Source: Kordia sp. SMS9 (GTDB lineage: Bacteria; Bacteroidota; Bacteroidia; Flavobacteriales; Flavobacteriaceae). From it: a stretch of DNA of 64,000 nucleotides. The position numbers and the translations under genes are program-made. The DNA is taken from positions 1-64,000 of the forward strand of contig NZ_CP031153.1 in the NCBI RefSeq assembly GCF_003352465.1, written 5' to 3'. Below are positions 28,023 through 37,104 of this stretch, piece after piece (position 1 is the first letter of the stretch; each line of letters opens with the position of its first letter). Below the pieces are notes generated by a model, which saw nothing but the letters and a program-made list of their open reading frames with translations, ran no database searches and was not told the origin of the DNA.

Positions 28023-28111
28023 ATTTGAGTTTTCGAGTGGAGTTTTAGACTTTAATTATAGTTGTTTCAAATACTTATCTATTTCATAGACAAAAAAATT
28101 ACTGATTGATA

Positions 28112-28135
28112 CTTATAATCCGTAGTCTTATAGTC
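28112..28135 (+). promoter_or_regulatory. Candidate C-box of the restriction-modification system
   Basis: Direct repeat CTTATAATC (28112-28120) and CTTATAGTC (28127-28135), 15 bp apart, 35 bp upstream of the controller gene. Controller proteins of type II systems bind such repeated GACT/AGTC-type boxes immediately upstream of their own gene. Confidence 0.5.
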
Positions 28136-28169
28136 ATCAATTAGCGATATTTACTACAAATATTTAAAA

Positions 28170-28412
28170 ATGCAATCTTCTTATAAAAAAGATGAAAAAG
28201 AGTTTTTAACACGGCTTGGTGCTCACATCAGAGAACTACGAATAAAAAATGGGCTTTCACAAGAAAAACTTTCATTTGAAGCTGATCTTGATAGGACTTA
28301 CATAGGTTCTGTGGAAAGAGGTGAAAGAAATATTGCAGTTATTAACCTTAGAAAGATTTGTAAGGCATTACATATTTCTATTTCTCAACTCTTTAACTTT
28401 GATAATGAATAA
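28170..28412 (+). CDS. Restriction-modification controller protein (XRE-type HTH)
   Basis: Protein of 80 residues consisting of one helix-turn-helix: LGAHIRELRIKNGLSQEKLS, then LDRTYIGSVERGERNIAVIN with the recognition helix. Size and position match C proteins, which delay endonuclease expression until the host DNA is methylated. It overlaps the endonuclease gene by 8 bp (ATG at 28405, TAA ends at 28412), so the two are translationally coupled. Confidence 0.85.
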   Translation: MQSSYKKDEKEFLTRLGAHIRELRIKNGLSQEKLSFEADLDRTYIGSVERGERNIAVINLRKICKALHISISQLFNFDNE

Positions 28413-29523
28413 AGTATTTAAAATACCTGCATCTTCTCCTACAAAATTAACCACATTAGAAATCCTAAAAGAAAGACTTAAACCACTAGTTGGAGCTGAG
28501 TTTATTTTATCAGGTAAATCTAGAACTGACGGTTCAAATTTACGAAAGTTAATCGCTAGTAGATTGGAAGAATTTCCGCTTCCAAAAGCTGCTATAGAAG
28601 GTGAATATGAGATCGTTCCTCCCAAAAAGAAAGGCATTCCTAAAATAGTGCGTGAATTTATTGACACGTACATTGTAACGAGTGGAAAAACTTATAATTT
28701 ACAAGTTTGGAATCGAATACCTTCCAGTCAAACACTACTAATTAAATACGAGTCTGGCGAAATTTTAAAATGCAATGATGTGCGTTTCATACTCACGAAA
28801 ATCGATGTTGAAAACAAAAAAATAGCAAGTATCATTATAGCAACTCCAAAGTATATTGTAGAAAAGTTTGGCGTATTTGGGAAACCTACAATTAAGCATC
28901 AACTTCTAATTTCGACTAAAATTCGCGAAAAAATCTATGCAAGTGATGATAAAATCATGTTTTTTAAAGACTCAAAAAAGTTATCTTATTTAATCTGCCA
29001 TGATTTTGAACCTCCTAAACATAATATGACTGAAGAAGCTAAATCAAATGAAATACTCTCTATTGAGCTTATAAAAATACTGGTTGCAGAGAAACTAATT
29101 GGTTATAAAATCCCTGCGAATGCTACTAAAAATCGAGGACAAGCTTTGGAAAAAAAAGTGCTAGAACTTTTAGACTACCCTTTAACTAATCAGGAATTAC
29201 TTCATGGAGGTTTTCCTGATATTCCCAATCAATTACTTGAAGTAAAAGTTCAAGATACACAAACGGTTGATTTAGGAAAGTTTTCACCTGAAAAAGAAGA
29301 AGTGATCATTAAAGATTTACATATTACAACTTTTGACATTCGATATTTAATAGCCTTAACAAATCCTAAAACAGAGATAATTGAGGGAATCATATTGAGT
29401 CCTGGAGAAAAATTGGGAGATGTTTTTTCGTATGTATCTGATCAAAGTTATAAATGTCAACGATCTATTCCTATGGATTTCTTTGAAAAGCATACAGGGA
29501 AAGTTGTTATTAATCCAGATTAA
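28405..29523 (+). CDS. Type II restriction endonuclease, PD-(D/E)XK type
   Basis: Protein of 372 residues from the ATG at 28405; a GTG at 28321 would extend it but lies deep inside the controller gene. The catalytic signature is seen near residue 270 as GGFPDIPNQLLEVKVQD (PD, six residues, EVK), preceded by the helix RGQALEKKVLELL. Together with the controller and the convergent adenine methyltransferase this makes endonuclease a strong call. Recognition sequence cannot be read from the protein; I do not recognise a named enzyme. Confidence 0.82.
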   Translation: MNKVFKIPASSPTKLTTLEILKERLKPLVGAEFILSGKSRTDGSNLRKLIASRLEEFPLPKAAIEGEYEIVPPKKKGIPKIVREFIDTYIVTSGKTYNLQVWNRIPSSQTLLIKYESGEILKCNDVRFILTKIDVENKKIASIIIATPKYIVEKFGVFGKPTIKHQLLISTKIREKIYASDDKIMFFKDSKKLSYLICHDFEPPKHNMTEEAKSNEILSIELIKILVAEKLIGYKIPANATKNRGQALEKKVLELLDYPLTNQELLHGGFPDIPNQLLEVKVQDTQTVDLGKFSPEKEEVIIKDLHITTFDIRYLIALTNPKTEIIEGIILSPGEKLGDVFSYVSDQSYKCQRSIPMDFFEKHTGKVVINPD

Positions 29524-31216
29524 ATACTGGCTCAACTCCAAAAGTTTTAGCCACTAAAACTTCTAATGTATGGACTAATTTTTTAGTTTTTGTTTCGTCT
29601 GATGTATTATTAATTTTTTTTACTAAACGAATAACATCAAGTGATTCAGGGGAATTTATATTTGGTAAAGGATAATTTTGAACATATTGAGAAAAATACC
29701 TTCTTCGCCCTGAGTATAATTTATTACTAAAAACCAAATCATGATACTTCGTCATTAATTTGGAATTCGAAATTCCTTGTATTAATAAAAGTTTGTCTTT
29801 GTCTTTTTGCTCAGTAGCGACAATCCAATAACAATTTCCGTTTACGATTTTCCCTGAATTATCAAAGTAAAATCTTGGAACTGCACTGATATCAGGAAAC
29901 ACCAATTTTGGAAATTTCCATAAAAATGGATTTTGAGGCACCCAAATTTCAAACCATTTTCTTCCTGAATTTGTCACGTATTTTCTTCCTTTCAAAATTT
30001 CTGAGTGCGCTTCTAGGTATTTTTTTGTTTTCGGATACTGATCGACATCCACTAATTTTTTTAGACTGTTTTCAGAAATGTAAGGATACAAAACTTTTAG
30101 CTGTTTCTTTTTACAAAAACCCCAAGGCTTAATGTTTTCTTGCGACAGCAATTCTTTTAAGTTTTCATCTTCTGGCTTGTTTCCATTTAATTCATCCCAA
30201 GAATCCCTAATAAAGACTTTATCTGCCGTGGTTTTTATTCCTACTCTTACTTTAAAAGAATCGCCAATAGTTTCAAATGAGTTATTTTCTATTTGGGCAA
30301 CCCAGTTTGCTTCAGATTTGGACAGCATTGCCCAATTATTTTCTTTGGTTTGAGTAAACTTAATGATTCCAGATGATTTTTTGTATCGTTTCAATCCATC
30401 TGAAAAATATCCTTGTGCTTTTGAATTTAATATATCAAATACATCTACTGAATTAATAAAATTTCCTGTGTACTCATTATTTTCTTCATAAATTTTTAAA
30501 AACTTGGCAGTCCTATTTGACGCATTCTTTTTCTTTCGTCCAATAAATATTGCAGGTAAAACTGCTGCGTCAAAAAGTTTTGTATCACCTAAATCAATTA
30601 CTTCTAAGATATCAAAATTTTCAAATAAAAACTTTCGAATGCTATTTCCGCTTTTCGTAACTAGAAACTTGTTAGATGTAATCACGCCAACTAAACCACC
30701 TTCTTTTAATGCACTAGTCATTGCTATTAAAAAAGGATAATACAGATCAACTCTGCCCTTTAAATTGTATTTTTTTGCTAAAAATTGGGCCTTTTCAGCT
30801 CCTAAAATTTGAGTTCTTACGTACGGAGGATTAGCTATTATTATATCAGCAAAATTATTTTTAGCACCCTTATTTTCTTCAAAATTCAGAGCCTGCTGGG
30901 CTAAGTCAATATCTGTTTTTTCTAAAAAATCTTCATTCTCTAAATGAAATTTTGAACTAATGTTCTCAGTCAAATTTTTACGTGCAGTTATTAAATAATC
31001 AAAATTTGTATCGTAACCTAGTATACTATATTTTCTCTTTTGACTATCTAATTGATTACCTATCGAAGTTAACAAAGCTCCATCACCACAAGCAGGATCA
31101 ACAATTAAAGGTTGATCAATTTCAATATATGACAAGATTCGTTTTGCTAGAAAGTTAGCAAGTTTTTTTGGTGTGAATGTCGCCCCAGTTTCTTTAATTA
31201 GATTGACTTCTTTCAT
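29510..31216 (-). CDS. N6-adenine DNA methyltransferase (Eco57I/M.TaqI-like)
   Basis: Protein of 568 residues of the gamma class. Motif X-like KETGATFTPKKLANFLAKRI, motif I VDPACGDGALLTSIG, and catalytic motif IV IANPPYV (NPPY) appear in order, then LVGVITSNKFL. The C-terminal 250 residues are the probable target-recognition domain. It methylates adenine within the endonuclease's site to protect the host. Its 3' end overlaps that of the endonuclease gene by 14 bp, convergently, so neither gene can be transcribed past its end without opposing the other. Confidence 0.92.
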   Translation of the reverse strand: MKEVNLIKETGATFTPKKLANFLAKRILSYIEIDQPLIVDPACGDGALLTSIGNQLDSQKRKYSILGYDTNFDYLITARKNLTENISSKFHLENEDFLEKTDIDLAQQALNFEENKGAKNNFADIIIANPPYVRTQILGAEKAQFLAKKYNLKGRVDLYYPFLIAMTSALKEGGLVGVITSNKFLVTKSGNSIRKFLFENFDILEVIDLGDTKLFDAAVLPAIFIGRKKKNASNRTAKFLKIYEENNEYTGNFINSVDVFDILNSKAQGYFSDGLKRYKKSSGIIKFTQTKENNWAMLSKSEANWVAQIENNSFETIGDSFKVRVGIKTTADKVFIRDSWDELNGNKPEDENLKELLSQENIKPWGFCKKKQLKVLYPYISENSLKKLVDVDQYPKTKKYLEAHSEILKGRKYVTNSGRKWFEIWVPQNPFLWKFPKLVFPDISAVPRFYFDNSGKIVNGNCYWIVATEQKDKDKLLLIQGISNSKLMTKYHDLVFSNKLYSGRRRYFSQYVQNYPLPNINSPESLDVIRLVKKINNTSDETKTKKLVHTLEVLVAKTFGVEPVFNLD

Positions 31217-31329
31217 AAAGTGAAGATACTTGTAATCATTAAAATATACAACAATTAGATAGTATTACTATATGATTCTTTTCTTCTAAAAAATATCTAA
31301 AACAAGTTCGGCATAATTTTTTACAAAAA

Positions 31330-33429
31330 TCACATTCGCTCCGGAACTTCAATTCCCAACAATCCAAAAGCATTTTTGATGGTGTCTCCTACTTTTTTGG
31401 AAAGCTGAACTCTAAATATTTTTTTAGCTTCATCTTCTTCTCCTAAAATGTAAATATTTTGGAAGAATGAATTGTACAATTTCACCAAGTCGTAGGTATA
31501 ATTCGCAATCACCGCAGGACTTTGATTATCGGCCGCCAATTGAACTACCACAGGATATCCTTGCAATTGTTTTACAATTTCTTTTTCACGAATATCTATA
31601 TCAATACCACTAATTTCTTTTGAATAATTAAAATCCGCTTTGCGCAGAATGGATTGAATACGCGCGTATGTATATTGAATGAATGGCCCAGTATTTCCTG
31701 CAAAATCAATTGATTCTTTCGGATCAAACAGAATGCGTTTTTTGGGATCAACTTTTAGAATGAAATACTTCAATGCGCCCATTCCAATGATTTTGTAGAG
31801 TTCCTCTTTTTCTTCTTCCGAATATCCATCAAGCTTTCCTAATTCTTGTGAAATTTCTTTTGCCGTTGTTGCCATTTCTATCATTAAATCGTCTGCATCT
31901 ACAACCGTTCCTTCACGACTTTTCATTTTTCCTTGCGGTAAATCTACCATTCCGTATGATAAATGATGTAGGTTTTTAGACCAATCAAATCCGAGTTTTT
32001 TCAAGATTAAGAACAGTACTTTAAAGTGGTGATCTTGCTCGTTTCCAACCGTGTAAATCATTCCGCCAATATCTGGATAGTCTTTTACACGCTGAATTGC
32101 CGTTCCGATATCTTGTGTCATGTATACGGCAGTTCCATCCGCACGTAGTACAATTTTATCATCCAAACCTTCATCTTTTAAGTCGCACCAAACAGAACCA
32201 TCTTCTTTTTTATAAAAAACGCCACTTTCCAAGCCTTCTTTTACAAAATCTTTTCCTAATAAATACGTGTCACTTTCATAATATAAGACATCAAAATCAA
32301 CACCTAAGTTTGTATACGTAATGGCAAAACCGTCATACACCCATTGATTCATTTGCTTCCAAAGTGCCACAACTTCTTCATCGCCAGCTTCCCATTTACG
32401 CAACATTTCTTTTGCTGCTTCCATGATTTCCGTGGTATCTCTCGAGATTTTGATCACTTTTCCAATTTCATCTGTGATTTTACGCTCTAAGTCTGTAACT
32501 GGTTTTATAAGTTTATCAAACTTTTTAACAACCTTTTCTACCGCATTTTTATCACTTTCTGCCGTATTGTCTAAAATAAGTTTTGATACTTTAGAGATCA
32601 ACAAACCGTTCGCAATGGCTTCTTGAAGCTTGACATCAAAATCAGCACCTAACTTTGCAATGGCTTCGTGGTCTAAATTAGCTACTTCTTCTCTCCACTT
32701 TGACTTTAATTTTTCAATCAATACGTTATGCTCTTTCACGGTAGCTTCTAAAGCTGTTGGAGGATCAAAATGATTGTTGGTATAATTTTTAAAGATAGGT
32801 TCTGCTTGCTCGCGAAGTTTTACTTCAAATAAAACATAGTAATTCCCTACCAACTTATCACCTTTCAATCCTGTAGATGCAGGTGTTTCGCCATTTCCAA
32901 AACGCTGCCAAGCCAACATGGATTTACAGATATGAATTCCACGATCGTTGATGATTTGTGTTTTGTATACTTTTTTGCCTGAAGCTTTGATGATTTCCGC
33001 CACACTGTATCCCAACAAGTTGTTACGAATGTGTCCTAAGTGCAAGGGTTTGTTCGTGTTTGGTGAAGAATATTCCACCATTACAGCACGTTTTCCAGCT
33101 ACAGGAATTTCATGACCAAAGGTTTCATTATGGGTAATATTCGCGAAGAAGTTTAGGTAATATGAATCATCAATCACAAGATTCAAAAATCCTTTGACCA
33201 CATTGAAGCGACTTACTTCAGCAACATTGGCAACCAAATACGCTCCTAACGCTGAACCGAGTTGTGCAGGATTCATTTTTTTAACGCGTAGCATCGGAAA
33301 TACCACGACCGTGATATCACCTTCAAAATCTTTTCGCGTTGCCTGAAACTCAACGTTTTCTAAAGTTGCGTTGTATAACGTTTCGAATGCTTCCTTGACT
33401 TTTGCCGCTAATACTTCTTGAATATTCAT
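31330..33429 (-). CDS. argS: Arginyl-tRNA synthetase, with an internal insertion
   Basis: Charges tRNA-Arg. Class I signatures are present: HLGH in NTNKPLHLGHIRNNL, the KMSKS equivalent in GKMKSREGTVVDADD, and the anticodon-binding end terminating EVPERM. The 699 residues exceed the roughly 580-600 expected. The excess lies between about residues 200 and 330, between YYVLFEVKLREQAEP and EMLRKWEAGDEEV, as a charged helical segment. It may be a lineage-specific insertion near the catalytic domain. The gene reads as intact. Confidence 0.94.
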   Translation of the reverse strand: MNIQEVLAAKVKEAFETLYNATLENVEFQATRKDFEGDITVVVFPMLRVKKMNPAQLGSALGAYLVANVAEVSRFNVVKGFLNLVIDDSYYLNFFANITHNETFGHEIPVAGKRAVMVEYSSPNTNKPLHLGHIRNNLLGYSVAEIIKASGKKVYKTQIINDRGIHICKSMLAWQRFGNGETPASTGLKGDKLVGNYYVLFEVKLREQAEPIFKNYTNNHFDPPTALEATVKEHNVLIEKLKSKWREEVANLDHEAIAKLGADFDVKLQEAIANGLLISKVSKLILDNTAESDKNAVEKVVKKFDKLIKPVTDLERKITDEIGKVIKISRDTTEIMEAAKEMLRKWEAGDEEVVALWKQMNQWVYDGFAITYTNLGVDFDVLYYESDTYLLGKDFVKEGLESGVFYKKEDGSVWCDLKDEGLDDKIVLRADGTAVYMTQDIGTAIQRVKDYPDIGGMIYTVGNEQDHHFKVLFLILKKLGFDWSKNLHHLSYGMVDLPQGKMKSREGTVVDADDLMIEMATTAKEISQELGKLDGYSEEEKEELYKIIGMGALKYFILKVDPKKRILFDPKESIDFAGNTGPFIQYTYARIQSILRKADFNYSKEISGIDIDIREKEIVKQLQGYPVVVQLAADNQSPAVIANYTYDLVKLYNSFFQNIYILGEEDEAKKIFRVQLSKKVGDTIKNAFGLLGIEVPERM

Positions 33430-33506
33430 GATCTCAAAAAAATTTAAGATGCAAAGATATCAATTATTGAGGATGAATAACGAAAAGTAGCGGAGATAAT
33501 TTGGAT

Positions 33507-33920
33507 TTACAAATTCGTTAAATCTTCCAAAGTTTTATTTTCCAAAACGGCTAGCATATTGTCGCGCACTTCGAGCATAATGTGATGCAATCCACATTTT
33601 TCCTCGTCTTTGCAATCATCACATTTTTCGTAGAAATTTAAACTTACGCAGGGCAACATGGCAATCGGTCCTTCTAAGATTCTGATGAGTGAAGCAACTT
33701 TGATCTCGCTTGGGGTTTTAATGAGATAATAACCACCGCCTTTTCCTTTTTTAGAACCTAATAAACCGTTGTTTTTGAGTTGTAATAGAATTGCCTCTAG
33801 AAATTTTTTGGAAATATTCTCTTCGGTAGCAATTTCAGAGATCAACACGGGCGCATCATCGCCTTTTTTGGCAATGTAACTTAATGCTTTTAATCCGTAT
33901 TTCGTTTTTTTAGAAAGCAT
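33507..33920 (-). CDS. Rrf2-family transcriptional regulator
   Basis: Regulator of 137 residues. The winged helix is seen at MLSKKTKYGLKALSYIA, then ISEIATEENISKKFLEAILL and KGKGGGYYLIKTP. The cysteines C-x(11)-CDDC-x(5)-C (PCVSLNFYEKCDDCKDEEKC) match the iron-sulphur-sensing members (IscR, NsrR type). It probably senses Fe-S status or NO/redox. The targets are not evident from neighbours. Confidence 0.9.
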   Translation of the reverse strand: MLSKKTKYGLKALSYIAKKGDDAPVLISEIATEENISKKFLEAILLQLKNNGLLGSKKGKGGGYYLIKTPSEIKVASLIRILEGPIAMLPCVSLNFYEKCDDCKDEEKCGLHHIMLEVRDNMLAVLENKTLEDLTNL

Positions 33921-34107
33921 GTGACTATTTTTCTAAGATGTGTGAACATGTTTCGAGGCATTCCAATCTTGCGCGTAAAAATAATTGGTTGTTCCTTAAA
34001 AACAAAGGTATTCACAAATTATCTGTCAATTTTGAATCTTTCTTCTTAAAACAAAACCTTTTTATCAACTTTTTAAACCTTTTTTGTCATTTTTGAGAAG
34101 TTCATAA

Positions 34108-34137
34108 AAAAAGTCCAAAATTATCATTTGGACTTTT
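34108..34137 (-). terminator. Terminator of the ctlX-like gene
   Basis: Minus-strand stem AAAAGTCCAAA / TTTGGACTTTT (arms 34127-34137 and 34109-34119) followed on that strand by a T-run. Confidence 0.75.
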
Positions 34138-34159
34138 GCGATCATTTATTTTAGTTTGA

Positions 34160-35095
34160 TTATTTCTTCGGCAAGAAAACCTCCGCCATCATGCAGCGTG
34201 CACTTCCGCCACCACAGGTTTCAATAGTTTCTATAGAACTTGATAGGATTTTACAGTGTTTTTCTATGCTTGTTATTTGATCTTTGGTTAAGGAATCATA
34301 AGCAGATTGACTCATTACTAAATACGGTTCGTCGTTGGCAGCTTTTACTTGCAACATGTTTCCAGCAAAGTGTGTCACCTGTTCTTCCGTAATTCGGATG
34401 ATTTCTTTTCCATCTTGTTTAAGATGTTTTTCTACATTTTTTCGCTCTTTTTTATCATCTATGCAATCCAAACAAATCACAGCAAAAGTTTCTGCCAAAC
34501 ACATCATCACATTGGTATGATAGATGGCTTTTCGTTTTCCATCCACGGTTTGATTTGCTACAAATATCACTGGCGAATATTCAAAATCTTCACAAAATTC
34601 AATAAACAATTCTTCGTCTGCTCTTGGAGACAATGCGCAATAGGCTTTTCGGTTCACTCTATCAAGCGCCATACTTCCGGTTCCTTCTAAGAAAACACCT
34701 TCTTCTTCCGCGGACGTATAATCTACTACATTTTTAATGTGAAAACCTTGTGTTTCCAACACTTCCAGCGCATCTTCTCTACGTTCCAAGCGACGATTTT
34801 CAGCAAACATTGGATAGATCCCAACATTTCCATTTTCATGAAAAGAAATCCAGTTGTTTGGAAATATAGAATCGGGCGTATCTGGTTCTTGTGTATCTTG
34901 AATTACAACGACATTGACGCCAATTCCTCGCAACTTTTCTACATAGGCATCAAATTCTTCTTGTGCTTTTTGTTGTATGGTTTTGGGTTGCAAATTGTCA
35001 ATAGTTTCTTGATAGTAATTGTTTACAGCCGTTTGTTCGTTCATTCGAAACGCAACGGGACGTACCATTAAAATTGTATTGGTAATTTGTTGCAT
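34160..35095 (-). CDS. ctlX: CtlX-like amidinohydrolase (arginine deiminase fold)
   Basis: Enzyme of 311 residues of the amidinotransferase/arginine-deiminase superfamily, resembling citrulline-utilisation hydrolase CtlX. Visible: TILMVRPVAFRMNEQTAVNN at the start, SIFPNNWISFHENG, EGTGSMALDRVNRKAYCALS, catalytic His in YHTNVMMCLAETF, and the nucleophile Cys in ETCGGGSARCMMAEVF. It likely hydrolyses citrulline or a guanidino compound in arginine breakdown. A second member of the fold lies at 48320-49237. The symbol is by family resemblance. Confidence 0.82.
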   Translation of the reverse strand: MQQITNTILMVRPVAFRMNEQTAVNNYYQETIDNLQPKTIQQKAQEEFDAYVEKLRGIGVNVVVIQDTQEPDTPDSIFPNNWISFHENGNVGIYPMFAENRRLERREDALEVLETQGFHIKNVVDYTSAEEEGVFLEGTGSMALDRVNRKAYCALSPRADEELFIEFCEDFEYSPVIFVANQTVDGKRKAIYHTNVMMCLAETFAVICLDCIDDKKERKNVEKHLKQDGKEIIRITEEQVTHFAGNMLQVKAANDEPYLVMSQSAYDSLTKDQITSIEKHCKILSSSIETIETCGGGSARCMMAEVFLPKK

Positions 35096-35331
35096 TATAG
35101 CGTACTTTTATTAGGGTTTTTTAAGGTTGTAAAATTACATAAAAACTAAAAAAAAGCTAGTTTTATTTTAGTTTTTTCAATGAAAACTCCAAAAAGTTAT
35201 CAACCTTTCAAACATAGTCCCAATTAAACATGAATTTGATGTAATTTTCTTTCATAAAAAATGCTTCAATTATTTCACGCAATTTGTAATTAATTGAAAG
35301 TCAGATTTTTATTTTTTTATGATGGGAATTG

Positions 35332-36144
35332 TTAGAGTTGATAGGTAAATCCTGCGTGATAGGCAAATCCTTGAAATACGTTTCGTCCATCCACAACATA
35401 CGAAGGCGAAATGTAGATTCCTGATTTTTTTGAGAGTGGAAAATGATACGTTCCGCCAACTTTATGAAACGTAACACCCAATTCTCTAAAGTTCTGTGGA
35501 AATGGTGTTCCTCGATAGTCAATTCCGCCAAAAGCATATTGAAAGTCGTACCAAAAATCGAAATAGCTTTTTGCACTTGCTTTTCCTATTTTGAGCGTAA
35601 ACGGGAAACTGTTCGGTACTTCTTCAAATTTGAAAGAAAATCCACTTTGCACATTGGCAAACCAGCCCGATTTTTTTTGATAGTGCAGTAACGCACGTGT
35701 TTCTAGTATTTTGGCTTGTTGCCCTAAATCGTTGAGTCCACCAACACGATAATCGCTCACATTGGTAGAAAAACCTGTCGCAAACGAAAGTTCAAGTTTG
35801 GATGTTTCTCGTTGTTGTTGAAATGCCTTGTATTTTAGAAATATTTGTGCGTCTTGTAACCCGTTTTGCTCTCCGCTTGACAAGTATGGTAACGAAGCTT
35901 GTACATTTAGGCGATTGCTAATGCCATAAATTCCAAAGATAGAAACGCTGTATAAATTTCGGCTAAGGTCACTTTTCACCCTTCCGATGAAGTAATTTTT
36001 GGAGTCTTCAAATCCTGCGCCTAGCACTAAAGTTGCAGTTCCTTTTTTGTTGTAGAATCCGCTGATGGCGCCTTGTGCATTCCCGTTAGGAGAAAAACTC
36101 AACAACAGTACGAATACAAAAAACTGTACAATTTTCTTTCTCAT
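35332..36144 (-). CDS. Outer-membrane beta-barrel protein, unknown function
   Basis: Protein of 270 residues with signal peptide MRKKIVQFFVFVLLLSFSPNGNAQ shortened here to its hydrophobic core and a final AQ. The mature chain alternates short aromatic strands (LYSVSIFGIYGISNRLNVQA, GIYISPSYVVDG) and ends GFAYHAGFTYQL, typical of a small barrel. No family recognised. Confidence 0.72.
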   Translation of the reverse strand: MRKKIVQFFVFVLLLSFSPNGNAQGAISGFYNKKGTATLVLGAGFEDSKNYFIGRVKSDLSRNLYSVSIFGIYGISNRLNVQASLPYLSSGEQNGLQDAQIFLKYKAFQQQRETSKLELSFATGFSTNVSDYRVGGLNDLGQQAKILETRALLHYQKKSGWFANVQSGFSFKFEEVPNSFPFTLKIGKASAKSYFDFWYDFQYAFGGIDYRGTPFPQNFRELGVTFHKVGGTYHFPLSKKSGIYISPSYVVDGRNVFQGFAYHAGFTYQL

Positions 36145-36656
36145 GAATTTTTATTTAATCAAATTATACCAATTTACATTTAAAATGGTATTAGTCTACA
36201 AATTGCTAGAAACCTTACTTTTTTTAAAATTATAACATGTTCCTAGAAAATCATTTAGATAGTCTTCGCTAAAATAGGTTTCTATAAAACAATCATTGTT
36301 CCAATCTATTACATATAATCCTAAAAAATAATCTACGCATTAAACCAATATTTTCAAAAATAGAAAATGCTACTGCAACTACAGAATCACAACCTCAAAA
36401 TCAGAAGATAATTTGTCTTGATTTTCGATTTTTGCACCCGAGAGATTTGAATCTTAAAAATTTCGTTAACATTTTATTTGTAAGGCAAAAACAGCTTTTC
36501 TTACAAAAATTCAACGCTTATTTTCAAAATTCAACGCTTACAAAATAATATTGGATGTAATTGGAATAATACCTTCCTTTAATACACGAAGACAAACTCC
36601 AACCCTATTTTACCCACTTTTTTTTAATAGAAATAGTAACTAAAAAAACACATTGC
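36145..36656. other. Intergenic region upstream of the LytTR gene
   Basis: 512 bp without a gene. ATACCAATTTACATT at 36166-36180 is a copy of the dispersed repeat. The 20-bp-spaced repeats at 36506-36540 are listed separately. Nothing else is seen. Confidence 0.5.
36506..36540 (+). promoter_or_regulatory. Two 15-bp direct repeats upstream of the LytTR gene
   Basis: AAAATTCAACGCTTA occurs at 36506-36520 and again at 36526-36540, a 20-bp spacing. LytTR proteins bind pairs of direct repeats at about two helical turns, so this is a good candidate site for autoregulation by the adjacent gene, 117 bp downstream. Confidence 0.55.
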
Positions 36657-37058
36657 ATGATTGTAGAAAAAACAAAAAAACACAGGGTTCTTATTGAAGA
36701 TACATATACGTATCTGCGAGTTGGAAGTAAACACCAAGGTACATACATTGACAAATCACAGATTATTTACATAAAAGCTTGTGAAAGTTACGCATGGCTC
36801 TACTTAAAAGATGGTTCAAAAATACTCAGTAGTAAAGCTATTGGATTTTATGAGCAGTTATTTTCTGATGACAATTTCTCTCGAATTCATCGTTCGTACT
36901 TAATCAATCTTTCACATGTAAAACAGTATGAGCCACGCTATCGCTTGATGCATCTACATGGTGAACATGTACTTCCAGTAAGTCACCGCAAGAATCGTGT
37001 GATTGCTAAGATGACGCGCACTCAAGAAACCAACATGCCATTTAAGATGGCAGTATAA
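36657..37058 (+). CDS. Stand-alone LytTR DNA-binding protein
   Basis: Protein of 133 residues, almost all LytTR domain: IDKSQIIYIKACESYAWLYL, then FSRIHRSYLINLSHVKQYEP and VLPVSHRKN. There is no receiver domain, so it is not phosphorylated in the usual way. It lies 46 bp upstream of the RHS genes on the same strand and probably controls them. Confidence 0.88.
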   Translation: MIVEKTKKHRVLIEDTYTYLRVGSKHQGTYIDKSQIIYIKACESYAWLYLKDGSKILSSKAIGFYEQLFSDDNFSRIHRSYLINLSHVKQYEPRYRLMHLHGEHVLPVSHRKNRVIAKMTRTQETNMPFKMAV

Positions 37059-37104
37059 ACACATTCTCACATTAAAAATTTAATAATTAATAAAAATCAA
37101 ATTC

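Noticed and set aside
28321..28404. GTG start extending the endonuclease by 28 residues
   Set aside because: It lies inside the controller gene, and the ATG at 28405 gives the usual overlapping stop/start coupling.
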